Assembly: GCF_002220095.1 (NCBI RefSeq)
Contig: NZ_CP022372.1
Coordinates: forward strand, 124,001 to 188,000
DNA length: 64,000 nt
Source: Bosea sp. AS-1
Lineage (GTDB): Bacteria; Pseudomonadota; Alphaproteobacteria; Rhizobiales; Beijerinckiaceae
Direction: 5' to 3'
Within the stretch, counting starts at the first letter, position 1. Each line of letters opens with the position of its first letter. The notes beneath the pieces are model-generated. The model had not been told where the DNA came from and did no database searches. It worked only from the letters and a program-made list of their open reading frames with translations. Positions 8,662-16,700 of the stretch are shown piece by piece. Position numbers and translations under genes: made by a program.

Positions 8662-8689
8662 ATATGCTTAAGGCCGCAGGCCCTGTCAA
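8661..8689 (-). promoter_or_regulatory. Predicted sigma-70 promoter of argD-argF-hslO
   Basis: Leftward reading gives TTGACA (8689-8684), a 17-base spacer and CATATT (8666-8661). The -35 is a perfect consensus. Transcription would start near 8654, giving a leader of about 220 bases. Confidence 0.6.
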
Positions 8690-8733
8690 TTCCATGCCGG
8701 CTTTTCTTGCCGCAACGACAGTGTTGCCGAAAA

Positions 8734-8926
8734 GATTCGCTTGACCCGCCAATCGCGAATCGTCTGGGGAAAAGCTGTTTTCAGATTCGGCGACTCTTGT
8801 CCGCGAGTCACCGCCCCTTGTATGGTCGTTTTCGTCAGATACGACATTTCGTGCGGCGTCCCCAGTCCCGTCTGTTGCGGCAGCAACGGTTTTGTCTCAG
8901 CGACAAAAGCCGGCGGTTCCGGATTC
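8734..8926. promoter_or_regulatory. Cluster of six GANTC sites upstream of gcrA
   Basis: GANTC, the target of the CcrM DNA methyltransferase, occurs at 8734, 8757, 8784, 8792 and 8805 (five within 76 bases) and again at 8922. GcrA acts with sigma-70 at promoters carrying methylated GANTC in Caulobacter, so autoregulation or methylation control is suggested. Confidence 0.6.
8874..8908 (+). promoter_or_regulatory. Two adjacent dyads in the gcrA upstream region
   Basis: GTTGC-GGCA-GCAAC (8874-8887) is followed by TTTTGTC-N5-GACAAAA (8890-8908), a perfect 7-bp inverted repeat about 80 bases before gcrA. They could be an operator or a 5' untranslated hairpin pair. Confidence 0.4.
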
Positions 8927-8989
8927 CGCCACGAAGCACCCTTAAGGCCGGCGCCGCAAGGAACCGGCCGGACAAGATAGGTGATGCGG

Positions 8990-9541
8990 ATGAACGAAGC
9001 CGGAGCATGGACGGACGAGCGCGTCGAACTGCTCAAGAAGCTCTGGAGCGATGGCCTCAGCGCCAGCCAGATCGCGGCCGAACTTGGCAACGTCACGCGC
9101 AATGCGGTGATCGGCAAGGTGCACCGGCTCGGCCTTTCGGGCCGGGCCAAGAGCGCCGCCGCCCCGGCTGCGCCGCGCAATGCCGCTCCGCGCAAGGCCC
9201 CAGCCCGCGCGCCGAGCCACCCGATGGGCAGCGCCACGACGGCGACCCGCGGCGCGCACGCCCTTGCGCCCCATTTCGCCGCCGAGGCGGAAGTGGAGAT
9301 CGAGGCCGAGCAGGCGCCACTGCCGTCCGAGGACGTGGTGATCCCGTTCTCGGAGCGCGTCACCATCATGGAGCTGCGCGAATATATGTGCCGCTGGCCG
9401 ATGGGCGATCCGACGAGCCCGGATTTCCGCTTCTGCGGCGCGCGTTCGCAGACCGGCCTGCCCTATTGCAGCTACCATTCCCGCATCGCCTACCAGCCCG
9501 CCGCGGATCGCCGACGCGACCGGAGCAAGGCGCGGGCCTGA
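8990..9541 (+). CDS. gcrA: Cell-cycle regulator GcrA
   Basis: A sigma-70-associated transcription factor that couples CcrM (GANTC) methylation to cell-cycle gene expression in alphaproteobacteria. The N-terminal helix-turn-helix (WTDERVELLKKLWSDGLSAS, ending RNAVIGKVHRLGL) is canonical. A variable Ala/Pro linker follows, and the C-terminal conserved block holds MCRWPMGDP and FRFCGA, with Cys residues. The frame opens at GTG 8981, but AGGTGA (8979-8984) is placed five bases from the ATG at 8990, giving MNEAGAWTDERV as the likely start and 183 residues. It stands alone between argD and a strong terminator, with DnaA and GANTC sites upstream. Confidence 0.95.
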   Translation: MNEAGAWTDERVELLKKLWSDGLSASQIAAELGNVTRNAVIGKVHRLGLSGRAKSAAAPAAPRNAAPRKAPARAPSHPMGSATTATRGAHALAPHFAAEAEVEIEAEQAPLPSEDVVIPFSERVTIMELREYMCRWPMGDPTSPDFRFCGARSQTGLPYCSYHSRIAYQPAADRRRDRSKARA

Positions 9542-9565
9542 GCCGCGGACTCATTCCACAGATGG

Positions 9566-9592
9566 AAAACCGGCCCTTGCGGCCGGTTTTTT
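9566..9592. terminator. Bidirectional intrinsic terminator after gcrA and aapM
   Basis: A perfect 10-bp stem AAAACCGGCC/GGCCGGTTTT (9566-9575, 9581-9590) with a five-base loop continues as TTTTTT rightward and ends in TTTT leftward. It serves gcrA (+) and aapM (-). Confidence 0.85.
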
Positions 9593-9628
9593 GTTGGTCG
9601 GATCATTCCAGCGTCACCGAACGAGGCA

Positions 9629-10684
9629 TCACAGCCGCCGCTTCTTCTCCAACGAGCGGCTCCAGCGCGAGAGCGCGAAGCAGATCAGCCAATAGATCGC
9701 GCCCGAGAAGGCGTAAGCCTCCATGTTCATGCCGACCCAGTTCGGATCGGCGAGCGAGGCTTGGGCGATACCGAGCAGGTCGAGGATCGAGACGACCAGC
9801 ACCAACGTGGTGTTCTTGATCAGCGCGATGAACTCGTTGGTCATCGCCGGCAGCGAGATGCGCAGCGCCTGCGGCAGGATGATCAGCCCCGTCGCCTTCC
9901 AATAGGTGAGGCCCAGCGCCGTCGCCGCCTCGCGCTGGCCCTTGGGCAGGGCCTGCAGGCCGCCGCGCACCGCCTCCGCCATATAGGCGGCGATGACGAA
10001 GCCAAGCCCGATCACGGCGCGCGCCAGCCGATCGATGTCGATGCCGCCGGGCATGATCAGCGGCAGCAGCAGCGAGGCGAGGAAGATCACCGCGATGATC
10101 GGCACGCCGCGCCAGAACTCGATGAAGATGACGCTGATCAACCGGATGACGCGCAGCTCCGACTGGCGCCCGAGTGCGAAGAGGATGCCGAGCGGAATGG
10201 CGATCAGGCTCGAATAGATCGAGATGAACAGGGTGAGCATCAACCCACCCCATTCGCGCGTCTCGACATAGCGCAAGCCGAAGCCGCCGGAGAGCAGCCA
10301 GATCCCGAGTGGCGGCAGAACGACGAGCATGGCGATCCCGAGCTTCAGCCGGAAACGCTGCGGCGCCAGGACGACCGCGAGGATGCCGAGCACCAGGACG
10401 ATGCCGGCGATGTCGACACGCCAGCGCTGGTCGACCGGGTAGAGCCCGTACATGAACTGGCCGAAGCGGGCCCGGATGAAGACCCAGCAGGCACCGCCGG
10501 CCGTGCAGTCGGCCCGGGTCGTGCCGCGCCAGGTGGCATCGAACACCGCCCAGCGCAGCAGCGGCACCGCCACCCAGACAATGCCGAGCAGGAGCACCAC
10601 CGTAACGAAGCCGGTGAAAGGCGTGCCGAACAGGCGCTCGCGCCAGAGCGACAGGGAGGATGCGGAGGAAGCGCGGCTGCTCAT
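9629..10684 (-). CDS. aapM: General L-amino-acid ABC transporter permease AapM
   Basis: Inner-membrane permease of the polar amino-acid uptake system described in Rhizobium. The 351-residue protein has about eight hydrophobic segments, a periplasmic loop with a Cys pair (DCTAGGAC), and the HisM-type EAA loop EAVRGGLQALPKGQREAATA in its C-terminal half. Its start overlaps the aapQ stop by four bases. The usual next gene, the ATPase aapP, is absent: a terminator and convergent gcrA follow directly. Confidence 0.9.
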   Translation of the reverse strand: MSSRASSASSLSLWRERLFGTPFTGFVTVVLLLGIVWVAVPLLRWAVFDATWRGTTRADCTAGGACWVFIRARFGQFMYGLYPVDQRWRVDIAGIVLVLGILAVVLAPQRFRLKLGIAMLVVLPPLGIWLLSGGFGLRYVETREWGGLMLTLFISIYSSLIAIPLGILFALGRQSELRVIRLISVIFIEFWRGVPIIAVIFLASLLLPLIMPGGIDIDRLARAVIGLGFVIAAYMAEAVRGGLQALPKGQREAATALGLTYWKATGLIILPQALRISLPAMTNEFIALIKNTTLVLVVSILDLLGIAQASLADPNWVGMNMEAYAFSGAIYWLICFALSRWSRSLEKKRRL

Positions 10685-11844
10685 CGCGTCACCAGGGCGA
10701 TGCGGGCGTTGTACCAGTTCATGATCGCCGAGACGGCGAGCCCGATGACGAGGTAGACGGCGAGCGTCATGGCGATGATCTCGATCGCCTGGCCGGTGTT
10801 GTTGAGCGCTGAGCCCATGAACAGGCTGACCACGTCAGGATAGGCGATGGCGGCGCCGAAGGAAGAGTTCTTCAGCACGTTGAGATACTGATTGGTCAGC
10901 GGCGGGATCATCACGCGCAAAGCCTGCGGGATGGTGACGAGGCGCAGCACCTGGCCGGAGCGCAGGCCCAGCGCCGAACCTGCCTCCGTCTGGCCATGCG
11001 AGACAGACTGGATGCCGCCGCGCACGATCTCGGCGATGAAGCCGGCGGTATAGGTGACGAGCGCGGCCAGCAGCGCGACGAATTCAGGGATCACGGCGAA
11101 GCCGCCGCGATAGTTGAAGCCGCGCAGCACCGGCACGTCCCAGCGCGTCGCCAGTATGGCCCAGGCCAGAGCCAGGAGCGGGACTGCCAGCAGCAGCACG
11201 AGCCCGGCGCGTAGCGTCGGCGCATGCTGGCCGGTGCGCTCCTGACGCTTGCGCGCCCAGACATGGAACGCCGCATAGGCCAGGATGCTGGCGAGGACGA
11301 TCCACCCCGCGATGTGCAGGTTCTCCATCCCGTCCGGCAGCGGGATGGTCAGGCCGCGATTGTTGAGGAAGGCGACGCCGAACAGGCTGATGCTCTGGCG
11401 CGGCGCCGGCAGCGCGGCGATGACGCCGAAATACCAGAACAGCACGAAGAACAGCAGCGGGATGTTGCGGACGAACTCGATATAGGCGCCGGCAATGGCC
11501 GAGACGAGCCAGATCGAGGAGAGCCGGGCGATGCCGACGATGAAGCCGAGCAGCGTGGCGAGCACGATCGCGATCACCGTCACCAGCATGGTGTTGGCGA
11601 CGCCGACCCAGAACAGGGCGAGGATATTGTCGGCCTGGGTATAGCCGGTGAGGACGAAGGGAACCTCGATGCCGGAGGTGCGCCAGAGGAAGCCGAAGCC
11701 CGAGGCAATGCCGGCCTTGAGCATGTTCTCCGATGCGTTGCGCACGAAGAACACGGTGAGACCGACGAGCACGACCACCACGACGATCTGGTAGAACCAG
11801 TCGCGGACGCGCTTGTCGTTGATGAAGGCGAGAAGGTTCGTCAT
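10681..11844 (-). CDS. aapQ: General L-amino-acid ABC transporter permease AapQ
   Basis: Partner permease of AapM. The 387-residue protein has about eight membrane segments, a large loop between the first and second transmembrane groups, and the EAA motif EIVRGGIQSVSHGQTEAGSA. It ends with the ATGA overlap to aapM. It is separated from aapJ by 163 bases that contain a large palindromic element, which may set the ratio of binding protein to permease. Confidence 0.92.
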   Translation of the reverse strand: MTNLLAFINDKRVRDWFYQIVVVVVLVGLTVFFVRNASENMLKAGIASGFGFLWRTSGIEVPFVLTGYTQADNILALFWVGVANTMLVTVIAIVLATLLGFIVGIARLSSIWLVSAIAGAYIEFVRNIPLLFFVLFWYFGVIAALPAPRQSISLFGVAFLNNRGLTIPLPDGMENLHIAGWIVLASILAYAAFHVWARKRQERTGQHAPTLRAGLVLLLAVPLLALAWAILATRWDVPVLRGFNYRGGFAVIPEFVALLAALVTYTAGFIAEIVRGGIQSVSHGQTEAGSALGLRSGQVLRLVTIPQALRVMIPPLTNQYLNVLKNSSFGAAIAYPDVVSLFMGSALNNTGQAIEIIAMTLAVYLVIGLAVSAIMNWYNARIALVTR

Positions 11845-11875
11845 GCGCGCTTCCAGCTTGCTTCGGAAACACGGA

Positions 11876-11985
11876 GTCGTCCCGGGCGGAGTGCAGCGGA
11901 GCCCCAGGGTCCATGCCTGAATGGTTTCGGCATGGACCCCGGATCAGCGCCGCCGACGCGACGCATCCGGGATGACCCGCGAGCG
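11876..11985. repeat. Intergenic palindromic element between aapJ and aapQ
   Basis: The core GGGTCCATGCC/GGCATGGACCC (11907-11917 and 11929-11939) is a perfect 11-bp stem with an 11-base loop. It is flanked by imperfect outer arms (GTCGTCCCGGG near 11877; ATCCGGGATGAC near 11967). The style, a nested inverted repeat with CCGGGATGAC ends, resembles dispersed intergenic palindromes of Rhizobiales. In the transcript it would fold right after aapJ. Confidence 0.6.
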
Positions 11986-12007
11986 GTCGCCAGCTAGCCG
12001 CCCGCTC

Positions 12008-13039
12008 TCACTGGAAGGGCGGGGTGAAGAGCACGCCACCCTTGGTCCAGAGCTGGTTCTGGCCACGCTCGAGCTTCAGCGGCGAGCCCATGCCGACATT
12101 GCGCTCATAGCTCTCGCCGTAGTTCCCGACCTGCTTGATCGCCTTGTACATCCAGTCGTTGGGGAGCCCCATCATCTCGCCGAAGCCGCCCTCGACGCCG
12201 AGCAGGCGGCGAACCTCGGAGTTCTTCGAGTTCGCCTTCATCTCGTCGACATTCGCGGAGGTGACGCCGAGCATCTCGGCGGCGATGGTGCCGTTCAGCA
12301 CCCAGCGCACGATGAGCTGCCACCGTTCGTCGCCCCAGCGGGTCACCGGGCCCTGCGGATCGTTCGAGATCGGCTTGGTCAGGATGATGTGATCATCCGG
12401 CACCTTGAGCTTGATGCGCTGGCCGGCGAGCGCGCCGACGCCGGCGGTATAGGCGTCGCAGCGCCCGGCGTCATAGGCGGCGATGGCGTCGTCGTTCTTC
12501 TGGAAATTGGTGATGGTGACCTTGAGGTTGCGCTCGCGGAACCAGTCGGCCGCGTTCTTCTCTTCGGTCGAGCCGGCGGCGACGCAGACCGAGGCGCCGT
12601 CGAGGCCTTCCGCATCCTTCACGCCGGCCGATTTGCGGACGATGAAGGTCTGGCCCTCGTAGAAGTTGATGCCCTGGAAGTTGAGGCCGAGCGTGGCGTT
12701 GCGCGAGAAGGTGATGGTCGAATTGCGCGAGAGCACATCGACCTGGCCCGATTGCAGGATCGGCCAGCGCTGCTGCACCGAGGTCGGCGTGTACTTGACC
12801 TTGCTGGCATCGCCGAGGACGGCGGCGGCCAGTGCCTTGCAATAATCGACGTCGAGCCCGCTCCACTCACCCTTGTCGTTGGCGAAGGAGAAGCCCGGCA
12901 AGCCGAGATGCACGCCGCATTCGAGATTGCCGCGCGCCTTCACCGCGTCGAGCGTCGGGCTCGGCGCAAGCTGCTGCGCCTGAGCCAACGAAACCCCCGC
13001 GGCGAGAAAGATGGCCGCTCCTGAAATCCTGATCGTCAT
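12008..13039 (-). CDS. aapJ: General L-amino-acid ABC transporter binding protein AapJ
   Basis: Periplasmic solute-binding protein for polar amino acids. The 343-residue protein begins with a clear Sec signal peptide ending ...AGVSLAQAQQ. It carries the family-3 binding-protein signatures (LECGVHLGLPGFSF, GLDVDYCKALAAAVLG, DALSRNST-like and GDERW segments). GGGGAGACGGATA precedes the ATG, a good ribosome site. It is first in the aapJ-aapQ-aapM order. Confidence 0.93.
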   Translation of the reverse strand: MTIRISGAAIFLAAGVSLAQAQQLAPSPTLDAVKARGNLECGVHLGLPGFSFANDKGEWSGLDVDYCKALAAAVLGDASKVKYTPTSVQQRWPILQSGQVDVLSRNSTITFSRNATLGLNFQGINFYEGQTFIVRKSAGVKDAEGLDGASVCVAAGSTEEKNAADWFRERNLKVTITNFQKNDDAIAAYDAGRCDAYTAGVGALAGQRIKLKVPDDHIILTKPISNDPQGPVTRWGDERWQLIVRWVLNGTIAAEMLGVTSANVDEMKANSKNSEVRRLLGVEGGFGEMMGLPNDWMYKAIKQVGNYGESYERNVGMGSPLKLERGQNQLWTKGGVLFTPPFQ

Positions 13040-13151
13040 TATCCGTCTCCCCGAAGCCGTGAGCGGCTTTCTGTGTTGAAGGACGGACTATGCAACAGAT
13101 GGACCGAAAGCGGTACCCGACGAAGTGAGCATTACTGACGGGGGATGTCCG

Positions 13152-14195
13152 TCAGTTGCCAAACACCGTGTTGAGCTGAGCACCAACCATGATGAAGGTG
13201 GTGCGCTTCGACACCTCCTTGAGATGCACGGCGCCGATATAGGTCATCGCCGAGCGCACGCCACCCATGATCTCCTGCATCGTGTCCGCGACGGGCCCGC
13301 GATAGGCCACCTCGACGGTCTTGCCTTCCGAGGCCCGGTACTTGGCGACGCCGCCGGAGTACTTGTTCATCGCCGTGTCGGAGGACATGCCGTAGAAGGT
13401 CATCGCGACCGGCACCTTCTCGCCGTCGCGCTCTTCGTAGCGGATTTCGCCCTCGCACTCGTCATGGCCGGCGAGCATGCCGCCCATCATCACGAAATCG
13501 GCGCCGCCGCCATAGGCCTTGGCGACATCGCCCGGCACGGTCAGGCCGCCGTCGCCGCAGACGAGGCCCTTCAGCCCATGCGCCGCATCGGCGCATTCGA
13601 TGATGGCGGAGAGCTGCGGATAGCCGACGCCGGTCATCTTGCGGGTGGTGCAGACGGAGCCCGGGCCGATGCCGACCTTGACGATATCGGCGCCCGCCAG
13701 CAGCAGCGCCTCGGTCATGTCGCCGGTCACGACATTGCCGGCCATGATCGCGGCGTCGGGAAAGGCGGTGCGCGTCGCCTTGACGGTATCGACGAATTTC
13801 TCGGTGTAGCCATTGGCGACGTCGAGGCAGATCTTGGAGATCGGCGACTGCGCATGGACTGCCTTGAGCTTGTCGTGATCGGCTTCGGTGGTGCCGAGCG
13901 AATAGAAGGCATTGGCCGATTCCGTCTCGCGGAAGAAGGCGATGAGGGCCTCGGCGCTGTAGTGCTTGTGCAGGGCGACCATGGCGCCATGCTTCAGGAG
14001 CGCCCGCGCCATCGCCATCGTGCCGACGACATCCATGTTCGCCGCGATCAGCGGAAAGCCCTTCCACTCCGTCCCGGTGTGCGGGAAGTGGAAGCTGCGC
14101 TCGACATCGACATGGGCGCGGCTGCCGAGCGTCGAGCGCTTGGGCCGGATCAGGACGTCGCGGAAGTCGAGCTTGGGATCGTTTTCGATGCGCAT
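13152..14195 (-). CDS. guaC: GMP reductase
   Basis: Reduces GMP to IMP with NADPH in purine salvage. The 347-residue protein belongs to the IMPDH/GMPR family without CBS domains. It shows [14 protein letters not shown] at the N-terminus, the phosphate/catalytic loop [15 protein letters not shown] (Cys at about 182) and [14 protein letters not shown]. The length and FAFYSLGT-like region favour GMP reductase over IMP dehydrogenase. The frame is open to 14282, but the ATG at 14195 ([11 protein letters not shown]) fits the family. Confidence 0.9.
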   Translation of the reverse strand: MRIENDPKLDFRDVLIRPKRSTLGSRAHVDVERSFHFPHTGTEWKGFPLIAANMDVVGTMAMARALLKHGAMVALHKHYSAEALIAFFRETESANAFYSLGTTEADHDKLKAVHAQSPISKICLDVANGYTEKFVDTVKATRTAFPDAAIMAGNVVTGDMTEALLLAGADIVKVGIGPGSVCTTRKMTGVGYPQLSAIIECADAAHGLKGLVCGDGGLTVPGDVAKAYGGGADFVMMGGMLAGHDECEGEIRYEERDGEKVPVAMTFYGMSSDTAMNKYSGGVAKYRASEGKTVEVAYRGPVADTMQEIMGGVRSAMTYIGAVHLKEVSKRTTFIMVGAQLNTVFGN

Positions 14196-14297
14196 GGGGC
14201 CGGCCTCGAGGCTGGGCGAATATCTGCGCACGCGCTGGTCGGCGTGCGCCGACTCATAGCCCCGGACGGCCGCCCGAAGCAAATCGGAGCCTGCCGC

Positions 14298-15512
14298 TCA
14301 GCGGCGCGCTGCAGCGAGCCCCTTTGCGATTCCGTCCGCGAGCGCTGCTTGCTGCCGCGCCAGGAAAACGGCCCCGTCGAGGCGTTGTGCCCCGCCTGCC
14401 CTGATCTCGCCAACGCGATCCATCAGCGCCTGCGCAAAGTCGGTGGCGTTGTCCGCGATCGTAAAGTTAGCCGGCAATTCCGTGAAGCCGCGGCAGGACA
14501 AGGTCGTTGCCACGGCGGGCAGACCGAGTTGCATCGCCTCGACGGTCTTGAGCTGCACGCCCGTGCCGGCCCGGCTCGACAGCGCCACGACGCGGCAGGA
14601 GCGCAGGAACTGGCTGGCCGCAGGCACGCGACCGACCAGCGTGACGCCGGGCGGCGCGTGCAGATCCCCCGGCACCCGCCCGGCGACCGCGATCCGCATG
14701 TCATCCGGCAGCAGCGGGCAGACCTCCCGCAGGAACCATTCGAGGCCGACCCGATTGGGCAGCCAGGTCCAGGTCCCGATCAGCCCGGCGTCGAAGCGAA
14801 CGGGCGCGTGCCGATCCGCTTCTTCCATGGGCAAGGCATCGCCCGATACCAGCGGCAGCACCGCGGATCTGTCGAGGAGATCCGGTCCCAGCACCCGGCG
14901 ATCCTCCTCCGCCAGAGTCCAGACGAAGCGAGCCTTTCGGCAGAGATCCTGCTCGATCGCTTCCAGCAGGCGGGCCTCACGCGCGAAAAGCCGGCGGAGC
15001 ACGAAATTTCCGGCATTGCGGGCGTTCTGCCGGGCGGAGGCGTGCTCGATATTGTGCTCGACCAGCACGCAGGGCGCGATCTCCAGCAATTCGGGGAAGG
15101 CGCCGGGCAACATGACCGAGTTCAGCACCAGCGCATCGAAGGGACCATGAGCCCTGACCGTGTCGACGAGGCGGTCGACACCGGCGAGCCTGAGCTTGGC
15201 GCAGGCGACGGGCAGGCCGAAGCGAAACGCCGCCGCCAGCCATTGCAGCTGCTGGCCCGGCGAGACAGCAGCGTTCTCGATGTCGATCTCGGCCACAACC
15301 ACGGACTGGTCCGGCTCGGCCGGCACTTCGCCATGCCGCACGAAGCCGATCGCGGTGACCTGATGGCCGGCAGCCCGCAACGCCGACAGGATCGCTGCAT
15401 TGGCGATCTCGAAACCGGTATCGGGTCGGGCGACCGGGATGAGGGAGGTCAGGAAGGCAAGGCGCAAGGAAATGGGTCCGCAGCGAGAGCGTCTTAGTCT
15501 TCCCATTGCCAT
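14298..15512 (-). CDS. Family 4 glycosyltransferase
   Basis: A GT-B-fold sugar transferase of 404 residues, probably acting on a polysaccharide repeat unit in the cytoplasm. Signals are VEHNIEHASAR near the middle, LIGTWTWLPNRVGLEWF at the start of the C-terminal domain, VTLVGRVP, and SSRAGTGVQLKTVEAMQLGLP, the typical donor-sugar (E-x7-E-like) region. Starts at 15512 or 15506 are equally possible. It is divergent from the GT2 gene with a 113-base shared upstream region. The donor and acceptor sugars cannot be told. Confidence 0.85.
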   Translation of the reverse strand: MAMGRLRRSRCGPISLRLAFLTSLIPVARPDTGFEIANAAILSALRAAGHQVTAIGFVRHGEVPAEPDQSVVVAEIDIENAAVSPGQQLQWLAAAFRFGLPVACAKLRLAGVDRLVDTVRAHGPFDALVLNSVMLPGAFPELLEIAPCVLVEHNIEHASARQNARNAGNFVLRRLFAREARLLEAIEQDLCRKARFVWTLAEEDRRVLGPDLLDRSAVLPLVSGDALPMEEADRHAPVRFDAGLIGTWTWLPNRVGLEWFLREVCPLLPDDMRIAVAGRVPGDLHAPPGVTLVGRVPAASQFLRSCRVVALSSRAGTGVQLKTVEAMQLGLPAVATTLSCRGFTELPANFTIADNATDFAQALMDRVGEIRAGGAQRLDGAVFLARQQAALADGIAKGLAAARR

Positions 15513-15625
15513 GGCGGGTCAAGCGACCCGCTTCGCCATGCTCAACAAGACTTTGCCGGCATCACCCAGGAAATGGACCGCATCGCTCACCGAACCTTAA
15601 ACCGGCAGGGTCTAGACATGCGGCC

Positions 15626-16678
15626 ATGATGGCGAGCGAACCGACAAGACAGGCCGATGCGGGTCCGCAAGGCGAAATCTCGCCGCTGCGCTTTGCCGGG
15701 CCCGAAAGCTTCGACATCGTGGCACAGTCCCGCCCCGAGACATTGGCCGGCGTGACCAGCGTCGTCTGCGTGCCGACCTTCAAGCGACCCGACATGCTGG
15801 AAGCGACGCTGCGCTCGCTCGCGACACAGGCCGGTAGCCACGACTTTGCGGTGATCGTCGTCGAGAACGAGGGGCGCGAGCAGGCAGGGGCGACGCGCGC
15901 GAAAGCCCTGCTCGATGCCGGGTTGTTCAAGGGCTTCGTCATCGTCGAGTCACGCCAGGGCAACTGCAAGGCCTACAACGCTGCCTGGCGCTGCGCGCTG
16001 ACGCGCTTCCCCGCGCTGCAGCACGTGCTCGGGATCGACGACGACGAGGAGGCCGAACCGGGCTGGCTCGCCGCCTTCCTAGCGGCGGCCGCGACAGCGC
16101 CCGCAGAACTCTTCGGCGGCTCGGTGAGGCCCGTCTTCGCAGATCGTTCGCGCGCCTGGCTGGCAGCACACCCCGTCTTCCGTTCGCACTACCAGACCTC
16201 CGGCCCCGTGCCGATGCTCTATTCGAGCGCCAACTACCTCATCCGCCGCAGCGTGCTCGAACGGCTGGGCTTTCCCTTCCTCGACGAGAGCTTCGACTTC
16301 ACCGGCGGGGGCGATACGGATTTCTTCACCCGCGCCAAGGCTGCGGGCTTCCGCTTCTGGTGGGTGCAGGAAGCGGCGCAGCGCGAGGCGATGCCACAAC
16401 GCCGCAGCGAGTTCGGCTGGATCGCCGCGCGCGGGCTGCGCAACGGCGCAATTTCGGCTGCGATCCAGCGTCGCCAGAATCCGGGCCCGGCGGGCCGCGC
16501 GAAGGTGCTGGCGAAGTCACTGGCGCTGCTCGCAGCCTCCGTGCCGCGCGGCATCGCGCTCGGCTTGAAGACGCGCTCCGGCACGATCGGCCTCTATCAT
16601 GCCCAGGTTGCGCTCGGCCGGCTGATGTCCGAATTCGGCATCGCCAACGAGCAGTACCGCAAACCCGAAAAGAACTGA
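15626..16678 (+). CDS. Family 2 glycosyltransferase
   Basis: A GT-A-fold sugar transferase of about 350 residues. It has the GT2 opening SVVCVPTFKRPDMLEATLRS, the acidic nucleotide-sugar/metal motif GIDDDEE (about residues 138-144), and a GGGDTDFF acceptor-side motif. The frame is open to 15506, but tandem ATGs at 15626 and 15629 (MMASEPTRQ) match the start of real protein sequence. It belongs to the polysaccharide locus and converges on the Wzz-type gene. Confidence 0.85.
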   Translation: MMASEPTRQADAGPQGEISPLRFAGPESFDIVAQSRPETLAGVTSVVCVPTFKRPDMLEATLRSLATQAGSHDFAVIVVENEGREQAGATRAKALLDAGLFKGFVIVESRQGNCKAYNAAWRCALTRFPALQHVLGIDDDEEAEPGWLAAFLAAAATAPAELFGGSVRPVFADRSRAWLAAHPVFRSHYQTSGPVPMLYSSANYLIRRSVLERLGFPFLDESFDFTGGGDTDFFTRAKAAGFRFWWVQEAAQREAMPQRRSEFGWIAARGLRNGAISAAIQRRQNPGPAGRAKVLAKSLALLAASVPRGIALGLKTRSGTIGLYHAQVALGRLMSEFGIANEQYRKPEKN

Positions 16679-16700
16679 GCCGAAAGAGGCCCGCCCCCGC

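Noticed and set aside
6299..8671. 790-codon open frame opposite argF and argD
   Set aside because: It mirrors conserved argF/argD codons on the other strand and has no family signal. GC-rich codon use keeps antisense frames open.
13125..15497. 790-codon open frame opposite guaC and the GT4 gene
   Set aside because: Antisense shadow: the opposite strand encodes well-conserved proteins.
15610..15617. GTCTAGAC palindrome shared with 62048-62055
   Set aside because: An 8-mer of this composition is expected about once in 64 kb by chance, so two copies are weak evidence for a common regulator.
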